The notes beneath the pieces were generated by a model. It saw only the letters and a program-made list of their open reading frames with translations. It ran no database searches and was not told where the DNA came from. From the NCBI GenBank assembly GCA_964385195.1, contig CAYLOC010000157.1, forward strand, positions 1 to 7,817: a stretch of DNA of 7,817 nucleotides. Direction: 5' to 3'. This document shows, one piece after another, positions 1-5,554 of the stretch; positions within the stretch are counted from its first letter, which is position 1; every line of letters starts with the position of its first letter. The DNA comes from CAYLOC01 sp964385195. Its GTDB lineage: Bacteria; Actinomycetota; Actinomycetes; Propionibacteriales; Nocardioidaceae. The position numbers and the translations under genes are program-made.

Positions 1-15
1 GCCCATTCAACGGAG
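1..15 (-). repeat. edge fragment of the 22-bp-period GAGTGGGC repeat
   Basis: Read on the minus strand, these bases are CTCCGTTGAATGGGC. The right edge of the window (7800-7814, minus strand) reads CTCCGTTGAGTGGGC, one mismatch in 15. The element lies 25 bp beyond the stop of the ClC gene, in the same orientation as that gene, and runs off the window, so the number of units is unknown. The bases between it and the ClC stop (16-40) are G-rich and show no clear second unit. Confidence 0.55.
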
Positions 16-40
16 GGGGTGGGGTGGATGGCTCTCGAGG

Positions 41-1999
41 TCAGCGGGGGGTGGCGGGATCCGGCTCGGGGTTCTCCGTGCCCGGTTCGTCATCGCCGGA
101 CTCGTCCTCTTCTCCCGGCTCCTCCTCACCAGGGACCCGCTGGTCGAAAACGCGGGACTGCACCGGGCCGATCGGGAAGAACTCCCGGACCCGGAGCACT
201 CGTTCGACGTGTCGCTCCTCCCGTAGGTCACGCAGTCGGCCGGCGAGCAGGTCAACCAGCGTCACCAGTCCGACGATGCGGCGTAGGTCGTCCCGCGCGA
301 CCACCGGCATGCGGGACACTCCCAGGTCCGCCATCCGATAGGCGACGGCGCGCAGGGTCTCATCTGGATGGCAGACCGCGGGGTTGCGGATCGCGAGGTT
401 CTCGACGGGCTCGTCCGCCCGCTCACCGGAGAAGGCGACGTCGAGCATGTCACGGCGAGTGACGACGCCTACCAGTGCGCCGTCCTCACTCATCACCGGA
501 TAGATGCGCTGCCTGTGTTGCCGGTGTTGCCGGTCACGGAGTTGGCGGTGTTCGGTCACGAAGGTCGAGGCCACCTCGCCGGCCGGGGTGTCGGCCGCGA
601 ACGACACGAACTCCGTGGGAGCCACTTCGTGGATGAAGAGGACTTCCAACGGGTCCACGTCATACTCCCGGGTCAGGTGCAACCCGCGGCGGGCGATCTT
701 CTCGGTAAGCACGGAACGCTTGAGCATCAAAGAGGAGAACCCGTGCGCCAGGGTGGCGGTCACCAGCAACGGGAGCAGGGCGGCCCAGTTGTGGGTGAGC
801 TCAAGGGAGAAGATCACGCCGGTGAACGGTGACCGCATCACTCCGCCGACGACGGCCGCCAGCGCCATCAGCGCCCAGAAGCCAGGGCTTACCTGCGGCA
901 GGATGTGGCCGATCAGCGCACCAAGCGACCCGCCGATCATAAAGACAGGCGCCAGCACACCACCAGAAGTGCCCGACCCGAGCGACAGCGACCAGATCAG
1001 CGTCTTCACGATCAAGATGCCCAGGATCAGCCCGGTCGTGGCGGACCCGTTCAGCAGTTGACGGATGACGTCATAGCCCACGCCCAGCGCCCGTGGCTCG
1101 ATCAGGCCACCGATGCCGATGATGAGCCCACCGATCGCCGGCCACCACATCCAGTGGATCGGCAGTTTCCGGAAGCCGTCCTCGGCCAGGTACACCAGGT
1201 GGGTGGCGGCGATGGCCAACGCGCCGCCGAGGATGCCGATGAGCAAGGCTCCGCCGTACACCGACACGTCGAGGTTCACCGGCGACGGTGGCGCCGGGAA
1301 GATCGGGCCGGTGCCAATGATGGCACCGCGTACGACGGTAGCCATGCACACGGCGAACGCCACCGGTACGAAACTGCGCGGACGCCACTCGAACAGCAGC
1401 AGCTCGACCGCGAGGAGCACCGAGGCCAACGGGGCATTGAAGGTGGCGGCCATGCCGGCGGCGGAGCCGGCAACGAGCAACGTCTTGCGCTCATCCGCGG
1501 TCAGCTTCAGGAACTGCGCACCGATGGATCCGAACGCCCCACCGGTCATGATGATGGGGCCTTCAGCACCGAACGGGCCGCCGGTCCCGATGGTGAGGGC
1601 CGCGGAGATCGGCTTCAAGATCGCCACCCGCGGGCGCACTTTGCTGCCGCCGGTCAGAATCGACTCGATCGCCTCCGGCATCCCGTGGCCACGGATCTTC
1701 TCCGACCCATACCGGGCCATCAGCCCGACGACGAGACCACCGGCTACCGGGGCCAGCAGAACCAGGAACGGGTTGTGGTCGGTCTGCCCGGGGGCCACCA
1801 GATCGGTCTCCCAACGCTGGTAGAACACCAGGTTCGTGACCAGCCCGATCGCATTGAGCAGCAACCACGCGACACAGGCACTGATACCGCCGACGACGAT
1901 GGCGTACCCGGTGATGCGCGCCATCCGCCACGTGACCGAGAAGTCACCGAGGTGCTCGACCGGGTGGGGCCCGTCGGAGGGGGACGGATCGGGACGCAC
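41..1999 (-). CDS. ClC-family chloride channel / H+-Cl- antiporter with C-terminal CBS pair
   Basis: This 652-residue integral membrane protein should move chloride across the cytoplasmic membrane. The ClC signatures appear in order: GHGMPE at 104-109 (the GSGIP loop), GPFGAEGP at 141-148 with the external gating glutamate at E146, NAPLAS at 188-193 leading into helix residues AVEL (E199), and GTSGGVLAP at 343-351. Hydrophobic segments fill about 30-425. Two CBS domains follow (about 456-520 and 533-590), then an acidic, Pro-rich tail (about 621-652) that is probably disordered. Oddities: His replaces the usual Ser in the first filter motif, Leu200 occupies the position that aligns with the internal proton glutamate of E. 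coli ClC, and CBS1 holds a short RQH-RQH insertion. The start is a GTG at 1999; an ATG at 1924 (residue 26) is an alternative because the first 25 residues are hydrophilic. The family is certain; channel versus antiporter is not. Confidence 0.93.
   Translation of the reverse strand: MRPDPSPSDGPHPVEHLGDFSVTWRMARITGYAIVVGGISACVAWLLLNAIGLVTNLVFYQRWETDLVAPGQTDHNPFLVLLAPVAGGLVVGLMARYGSEKIRGHGMPEAIESILTGGSKVRPRVAILKPISAALTIGTGGPFGAEGPIIMTGGAFGSIGAQFLKLTADERKTLLVAGSAAGMAATFNAPLASVLLAVELLLFEWRPRSFVPVAFAVCMATVVRGAIIGTGPIFPAPPSPVNLDVSVYGGALLIGILGGALAIAATHLVYLAEDGFRKLPIHWMWWPAIGGLIIGIGGLIEPRALGVGYDVIRQLLNGSATTGLILGILIVKTLIWSLSLGSGTSGGVLAPVFMIGGSLGALIGHILPQVSPGFWALMALAAVVGGVMRSPFTGVIFSLELTHNWAALLPLLVTATLAHGFSSLMLKRSVLTEKIARRGLHLTREYDVDPLEVLFIHEVAPTEFVSFAADTPAGEVASTFVTEHRQLRDRQHRQHRQRIYPVMSEDGALVGVVTRRDMLDVAFSGERADEPVENLAIRNPAVCHPDETLRAVAYRMADLGVSRMPVVARDDLRRIVGLVTLVDLLAGRLRDLREERHVERVLRVREFFPIGPVQSRVFDQRVPGEEEPGEEDESGDDEPGTENPEPDPATPR
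515..532 (-). repeat. 9-bp tandem duplication inside CBS1 of the ClC gene
   Basis: Two perfect copies of gtgttgccg (plus-strand reading) lie in tandem and keep the reading frame. On the coding strand they give the RQH-RQH run at about residues 489-494, in the loop just before the hydrophobic strand IYPV of the first CBS domain. This looks like a replication-slippage expansion that lengthens the loop without breaking the fold. Confidence 0.6.
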
Positions 2000-2036
2000 G
2001 GACGTCGGGTCGACCTTCCTGCCGGACGGGTGGGGG

Positions 2037-2050
2037 ACCCTAAGAGGGTA
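2037..2050 (-). promoter_or_regulatory. putative ClC promoter -10 within a small inverted repeat
   Basis: In the 117-bp gap between the cupin stop and the ClC start, the minus strand has TACCCT (2050-2045), which fits the actinobacterial TAnnnT -10 pattern and would give a leader of about 40 nt. It overlaps a perfect inverted repeat, ACCCT-AAG-AGGGT (2037-2049), which could be an operator or chance. No convincing -35 hexamer is visible 16-18 bp upstream. The rest of the gap (2051-2116) holds nothing I can identify. Confidence 0.25.
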
Positions 2051-2116
2051 GACGTCCCGGCCGGTTCACCGCCACTCGGGGAGGGCTCGCTTCGCCCGCC
2101 CGGGCCGCCCGTGCGG

Positions 2117-2458
2117 CTACTCGCGGGTGGGAAGCTTGACCGCGGTCAGCAACACCGTGGAGTCTGCCAGCGCAAGCACGCTGTGGGGCTCGTCGGGGAT
2201 CGGCACCAACTCGCCGGTGCCGGCGTCGACGCGGTCCTCGCCGTACCGCAGTTGCACCTTTCCCTCAAGGACCAGCAGCGATGCCTCGCCGGGGTTGCTG
2301 TGCTCGTGGAGTTCGGACTCGTCGGTGAGCGCGATCACCGTGTGCGTCATCGTGGAGCCGGGGCCACCGACGACCAACTCCGCGGCCCGACCGGCGCGTG
2401 ACTCGCGTGCTTTCGCCAGCAGTTCGGTGGCCTGGCTGACCAACGCGATCGGTGACAT
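2117..2458 (-). CDS. small single-domain cupin protein
   Basis: A 113-residue cytosolic protein with one cupin beta-barrel. Cupin motif 1 is present as H51-E-H53-N4-E58 followed by G66, and motif 2 as PDEPHSV with H92, so the usual 3-His/1-Glu metal site appears complete. The residues before the barrel (about 1-35) are helical-looking. The frame stays open upstream to about 2746, but the ATG at 2458 has an excellent ribosome-binding site (GGAGGAG, 5 nt away), and anything longer would run antisense through uraD. It is divergent from uraD, 63 bp away, and upstream of the ClC gene on the same strand. Substrate and role cannot be read from the sequence; small cupins of this kind include sensors, isomerases and dioxygenase-like proteins. 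Confidence 0.85.
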   Translation of the reverse strand: MSPIALVSQATELLAKARESRAGRAAELVVGGPGSTMTHTVIALTDESELHEHSNPGEASLLVLEGKVQLRYGEDRVDAGTGELVPIPDEPHSVLALADSTVLLTAVKLPTRE

Positions 2459-2463
2459 GGCTT

Positions 2464-2470
2464 CTCCTCC
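2464..2470 (-). promoter_or_regulatory. ribosome-binding site fixing the cupin start
   Basis: The minus strand reads GGAGGAG followed by AAGCC and ATG. This strong Shine-Dalgarno match at 5-nt spacing selects the internal ATG at 2458 over the longer open frame. Confidence 0.8.
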
Positions 2471-2483
2471 GGTCGGCGACGGG

Positions 2484-2489
2484 TAGGCT
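2484..2489 (+). promoter_or_regulatory. putative -10 of the uraD operon
   Basis: TAGGCT matches the actinobacterial TAnnnT -10 pattern and would start transcription near 2496, leaving a leader of about 26 nt before the uraD ATG at 2522. There is no good TTGACA-like -35 at the right distance, so the call rests on the -10 and the divergent geometry. Confidence 0.35.
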
Positions 2490-2497
2490 GGAGGGCC

Positions 2498-2503
2498 ATC
2501 ATA
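2498..2503 (-). promoter_or_regulatory. putative -10 of the cupin gene
   Basis: The minus strand reads TATGAT, one base from TATAAT, about 40 bp upstream of the cupin ATG. It lies only 8 bp from the proposed uraD -10 on the other strand, so the two promoters would overlap and could compete or share one regulator. No clear -35 is seen. Confidence 0.3.
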
Positions 2504-2511
2504 CGACCTGA

Positions 2512-2516
2512 CGAGG
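2512..2516 (+). promoter_or_regulatory. ribosome-binding site deciding the uraD start
   Basis: CGAGG sits 5 nt before the ATG at 2522. An in-frame GTG at 2516 overlaps this site and has no Shine-Dalgarno of its own, so ATG 2522 is the preferred start. Confidence 0.5.
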
Positions 2517-2521
2517 TGCCG

Positions 2522-3070
2522 ATGTCTGTGGAGAAGTTCAACGCGCTCAGCGACTCCGCGGCGCGAGAGTTGCTGCGGAACTGCCTGGCCGTACGCCGAT
2601 GGGTTGAGGAGGTCGCGGCCGAGCGGCCCTATCCGGCTCTGGCCAGCTTGTTCGCACGGGCCAAGGCCAGCGCGGAGAACCTCACCGACGAGGAGCTGGA
2701 CGAGGCCCTGTCCCGCCATCCGCGGATCGGGGAGCACGCGCCACACACCGGCGCGGACGCGGACCTCTCACGCACGGAGCAGGCCGGTGTCGACACCGCC
2801 GACGCCGCGGTGGCGGCACAACTCGAGGCCGGCAACCGGGAGTACGAGCAACGGTTCGGTCGCGTGTTCATCATCCGGGCCGCCGGCCGTACCGGCCCGC
2901 AGATCCTGACCGAACTCCAGCGCCGACTCGACAACAACCCGGTCACCGAGCGGCGCGAGACCGTGGCCCAGCTGCGTGAGATCGCCCTGTTGCGACTGGA
3001 GCACGCCCTCACCGACCTGTCAGAAGCTGAACACGCTATTGCGGGTTCCACTTCTGACAACTCGGTGTAG
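2522..3070 (+). CDS. uraD: 2-oxo-4-hydroxy-4-carboxy-5-ureidoimidazoline (OHCU) decarboxylase
   Basis: This 182-residue cytosolic enzyme carries out the last step from urate to (S)-allantoin: decarboxylation of OHCU, which sets the stereochemistry. The family signatures are intact: FNAL near the N-terminus (6-9), HPRIG at 66-70 with the catalytic His66, SRTEQAG at 83-89 with Glu86, and the YEQRFGRVFIIRAAGR block at 108-123. Length is about the usual 160-180. The C-terminal tail after about residue 166 is polar, lower in GC than the rest, and contains an inverted repeat at DNA level. Its TAG stop overlaps the GTG start of the next gene (TAGTG), so the two are probably translationally coupled. 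Urate oxidase and hydroxyisourate hydrolase, usual partners, are not in this window. Confidence 0.93.
   Translation: MSVEKFNALSDSAARELLRNCLAVRRWVEEVAAERPYPALASLFARAKASAENLTDEELDEALSRHPRIGEHAPHTGADADLSRTEQAGVDTADAAVAAQLEAGNREYEQRFGRVFIIRAAGRTGPQILTELQRRLDNNPVTERRETVAQLREIALLRLEHALTDLSEAEHAIAGSTSDNSV
3019..3059. repeat. 9-bp perfect inverted repeat at the uraD/aldolase junction
   Basis: TGTCAGAAG (3019-3027) and CTTCTGACA (3051-3059) are perfect reverse complements separated by 23 nt. They fall in the last codons of uraD, in a stretch visibly poorer in GC than its surroundings, and end 10 nt before the next gene's start. An RNA hairpin here would sit where initiation of the downstream gene occurs; a dimeric regulator site is the alternative. 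Confidence 0.5.
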
Positions 3071-4350
3071 TGGTGCCGGAGCCGAGGCTGGACGCCGCCG
3101 ACCACGCGGCCGTGGCGGACCTGGTCCGGCCCGCCGATGAGCGGTTGGAGCGCTGTTATCCCGGAACGGACTACGGGCGGCAGCCGGTGCACACCGTCTA
3201 CGTCCCGGCCGATGCGGTCAGTGCCGACCTGACCCGGGGCTGGGCCGACTCTGCCCGCGCCGCCCTCGACTACCACGCGGCCTCCCCGATCGAGATGGCG
3301 CAGGTCCTCGGCCTCCCGGCCGAGGCCGTCGTGGGGGCCTGGCCGCTGATGCTGGCCAAACTCGACCGGGAGCCCATCGAGGACCTCCGGGTCGACTTCG
3401 AGGACGGCTACGGGGTGCGCGACGACGCCACCGAGGACGCGGATGCGGTGGCGGCGGCAGAGGCACTGGTGGGGGCCGCGCGCAACGGGCTCGCGCCGCC
3501 GTACTGTGGGATCCGGTTCAAGAGCATGGAGGCGGCCACCCGCGATCGCGGGCTACGGACCCTGGACCTGGTACTGGGCACCCTGCTGCAAGCGGGTTCG
3601 CTGCCGTATGGCTGGACCCTCACGCTGCCGAAGGTCACCGGCGTCGAGCAGGTGCGGGGCATGGTCGAGGCGTGCTCCCGGCTTGAGCGCGCCCATGGGC
3701 TGGATGACCACCGCCTCACGTTCGAGGTGCAGGTCGAGACGCCGCAACTGATCTGCGGTGCAGACGGTACGGCGGCCGTGGCGCGGCTGATCCACGCCGC
3801 CGACGGCCGGCTGACCGGGCTGCACTTCGGCACCTACGACTACACCGCGGCCATCGGCGTCGCCGCCGGCCACCAGGCGATGGACCACCCGGCTGCTGAG
3901 TTCGCCAAACAGGTGATGGCAGCGGCTGCCGCCGGCACCGGCGTACGGCTTTCCGACGGTTCCACCAACGTGTTGCCGGTGGGCGACCGGGACCAGGTGC
4001 ATGCGGCCTGGCAGCTGCATGCCCGGCTGGTACGCCGATCACTGCGGCGCGGCTTCTACCAGGGATGGGACCTGCACCCGGCGCAGCTACCGACGCGGTA
4101 CCTGGCGACGTACGTGTTCTTCCGGGAGGGGTTCGCCGACGCTGGCACCCGCCTGCGGGCCTATCTCGCCGGGTCGTCGGAGTCCGGGGTACTGGATGAG
4201 CCGGCCACCGCACAGGCACTGGCGGCGTTCGTACTGCGGGGGATGCACTGCGGGGCGGTGTCCTCGCAGGAGGTGGCCAGCAAGGTCGGAGCCGACACCG
4301 CAACCCTGGAGATGCTGGTGCTCCGCGGGTCCGCTCTTTCCGGTGGGTGA
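3070..4350 (+). CDS. HpcH/HpaI (CitE-like) aldolase-fold protein, DUF6986 type
   Basis: A 426-residue protein that I recognise as the actinobacterial aldolase-like family labelled DUF6986. Motifs of the HpcH/HpaI/CitE TIM-barrel superfamily occur in order: YVPAD (44-48), DFEDGYG (109-115), GIRFKS (147-152), LPK (186-188), QVETPQ (221-226, with the likely Mg2+ ligand Glu223), FGTYDYTAAIG (253-263, with Asp257 as probable second ligand) and GWDLHPAQLP (332-341). These are the lyase/synthase active-site positions that also occur in malate synthase and citryl-CoA lyase relatives. A helical C-terminal extension (about 345-420) follows. Start is GTG at 3070 (or GTG 3073); no clear Shine-Dalgarno is visible, consistent with coupling to uraD. 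The exact reaction is not known to me. Coupling to uraD suggests a role in handling ureide-derived carbon such as glyoxylate; this is inference. Confidence 0.82.
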   Translation: MVPEPRLDAADHAAVADLVRPADERLERCYPGTDYGRQPVHTVYVPADAVSADLTRGWADSARAALDYHAASPIEMAQVLGLPAEAVVGAWPLMLAKLDREPIEDLRVDFEDGYGVRDDATEDADAVAAAEALVGAARNGLAPPYCGIRFKSMEAATRDRGLRTLDLVLGTLLQAGSLPYGWTLTLPKVTGVEQVRGMVEACSRLERAHGLDDHRLTFEVQVETPQLICGADGTAAVARLIHAADGRLTGLHFGTYDYTAAIGVAAGHQAMDHPAAEFAKQVMAAAAAGTGVRLSDGSTNVLPVGDRDQVHAAWQLHARLVRRSLRRGFYQGWDLHPAQLPTRYLATYVFFREGFADAGTRLRAYLAGSSESGVLDEPATAQALAAFVLRGMHCGAVSSQEVASKVGADTATLEMLVLRGSALSGG

Positions 4351-4385
4351 GTCAGTGTCGCAGACACGATGGGCAGGTACGGGCG

Positions 4386-4424
4386 GAGAAACCTGACCAC
4401 TCGACCGAGAGCGTGCGCCCGCTC
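4386..4424 (-). repeat. two diverged units of the 22-bp repeat in the mscR upstream region
   Basis: On the minus strand, 4402-4386 reads GAGTGGTCAGGTTTCTC, close to the core GAGTGGGCAGGTTCTC with one extra T. The unit starting at 4424 reads GAGCGGGCGCACGCTCTC, matching the GAGTGGGC-N6-TCTC form. Their starts are exactly 22 bp apart. A partial opposite-strand copy (GATGGGCAGGT, 4368-4378) precedes them and forms an imperfect inverted repeat with the first unit. The rest of the 109-bp gap between genes (4351-4459) holds the mscR promoter and ribosome-binding site. Confidence 0.55.
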
Positions 4425-4433
4425 GACGGATTG

Positions 4434-4439
4434 TAGGGT
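4434..4439 (+). promoter_or_regulatory. putative -10 of the mscR-racemase unit
   Basis: TAGGGT fits TAnnnT and would start transcription near 4446, just ahead of the strong AGGAGG at 4450-4455. The -35 region would fall on the diverged repeat unit at 4407-4424, where no TTGACA-like hexamer is present, so the promoter may depend on an activator or an alternative sigma factor. Confidence 0.35.
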
Positions 4440-4459
4440 GCTGAGCGAGAGGAGGAGCC

Positions 4460-5545
4460 ATGGCCCAGACAGTGCAGGGAGTCATCGCTCGCGAGAAGGG
4501 CGCACCGGTCGAGCTCGTCGACGTCGAGGTCCCCGACCCTGGCCCGGGTGAGGCAGTGGTGGATGTCGCAGCGTGCGGGGTATGCCATACCGACCTGCAC
4601 TACCGCGAAGGCGGCATCGGGGACGACTTCCCCTACCTCCTCGGTCATGAGGCTGCCGGAGTCGTGGAGGCGGTGGGCGAGGGCGTGACCGACCTGGCCC
4701 CCGGCGACTTCGTGATCCTCAACTGGCGCGCGGTCTGCGGCACCTGCCGTGCGTGCCGCCGCGGGCGACCCTGGTACTGCTTCAGCACCTCCAACGCCGC
4801 GCAGCCGATGACCCTGGCCGATGGTACGGCGCTGTCCCCGGCCCTGGGAATCGGCGCCTTCATCGACAAGACGCTGGTCCACGCCGGTCAGTGCACGAAG
4901 GTCGACAGCGCCGCACCGCCCGCCGTGGCGGGCCTCCTGGGGTGTGGTGTGATGGCCGGGCTTGGTGCCGCCATCAACACCGGTGGCGTGACCCGTGGAG
5001 ACAGCGTGGCCGTCATCGGGTGCGGCGGCGTGGGAGCTGCTGCCGTGGCTGGTGCCCGCCTGGCCGGCGCAGCACGGATCCTTGCCGTCGACACCGATGC
5101 CCGCAAGCTGGAGAAGGCGCGGTCGCTCGGTGCCACCGACGCCATCGACGCCACGAAGACCGACGTAGTCGAGGCGATCCGCGAGCACACGAGCGGGTTC
5201 GGGGCCGACGTGGTCATCGACGCCGTCGGGACGCCGCAGACGTGGCAACAGGCCTTCTACGGCCGCGACCTGGCCGGGACCGTCGTACTCGTGGGAGTGC
5301 CGCAACCCGATATGCGGATCGACATGCCGTTGCTCGACTTCTTCGCCCGCGGCGGGTCGCTGAAGTCCAGTTGGTACGGCGACTGTCTGCCCGACCGCGA
5401 CTTCCCGATGCTCATCGACCTGTTCCTCCAGGGACGGCTGCCGCTGGACTCCTTCGTGTCGGAGACGATCGGGATCGACGAGGTGGAGACGGCGTTCGAC
5501 AAGATGCGTCAGGGAGACGTGCTCCGCTCGGTCGTCACTCTCTGA
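4460..5545 (+). CDS. mscR: S-(hydroxymethyl)mycothiol dehydrogenase (mycothiol-dependent formaldehyde dehydrogenase)
   Basis: A 361-residue zinc-dependent medium-chain dehydrogenase that oxidises S-hydroxymethyl-mycothiol, formed from formaldehyde and mycothiol, using NAD+; the same enzyme reduces S-nitrosomycothiol. From memory it resembles M. tuberculosis AdhE2/MscR closely along its whole length, including LNWRAVCG and KSSWYGDCLP. Catalytic zinc ligands are C42 (GVCHTD), H63 (LGHE) and C162 (GCGV). The structural zinc lobe is C93, C96, C99 and C107. The Rossmann motif GCGGVG lies at 187-192, with D211 at the end of the second strand, which indicates NAD rather than NADP. Start ATG 4460 has a strong AGGAGG. 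The racemase-like gene follows after 9 bp. In other actinomycetes I recall a metallo-beta-lactamase-fold gene in that position, so this pairing is unusual. Confidence 0.95.
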   Translation: MAQTVQGVIAREKGAPVELVDVEVPDPGPGEAVVDVAACGVCHTDLHYREGGIGDDFPYLLGHEAAGVVEAVGEGVTDLAPGDFVILNWRAVCGTCRACRRGRPWYCFSTSNAAQPMTLADGTALSPALGIGAFIDKTLVHAGQCTKVDSAAPPAVAGLLGCGVMAGLGAAINTGGVTRGDSVAVIGCGGVGAAAVAGARLAGAARILAVDTDARKLEKARSLGATDAIDATKTDVVEAIREHTSGFGADVVIDAVGTPQTWQQAFYGRDLAGTVVLVGVPQPDMRIDMPLLDFFARGGSLKSSWYGDCLPDRDFPMLIDLFLQGRLPLDSFVSETIGIDEVETAFDKMRQGDVLRSVVTL

Positions 5546-5554
5546 CCGCGGCGC

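Noticed and set aside
2064..2082. Another repeat copy upstream of the ClC gene (minus strand GAGTGGCGGT)
   Set aside because: Only about ten bases match, with a deletion in the core and no second unit at 22 bp, so chance is a fair explanation in such GC-rich DNA.
905..2401. A 498-codon plus-strand open frame antisense to the ClC and cupin genes
   Set aside because: It is full of Arg, Asp, Gln and His with no recognisable domain, as expected when high-GC coding DNA is read on the opposite strand. The minus strand there encodes clear ClC and cupin motifs.
4355..4367. Terminator after the aldolase-like gene (GTGTC-GCA-GACAC)
   Set aside because: The stem is only 5 bp with a 3-nt loop and there is no T-run after it.
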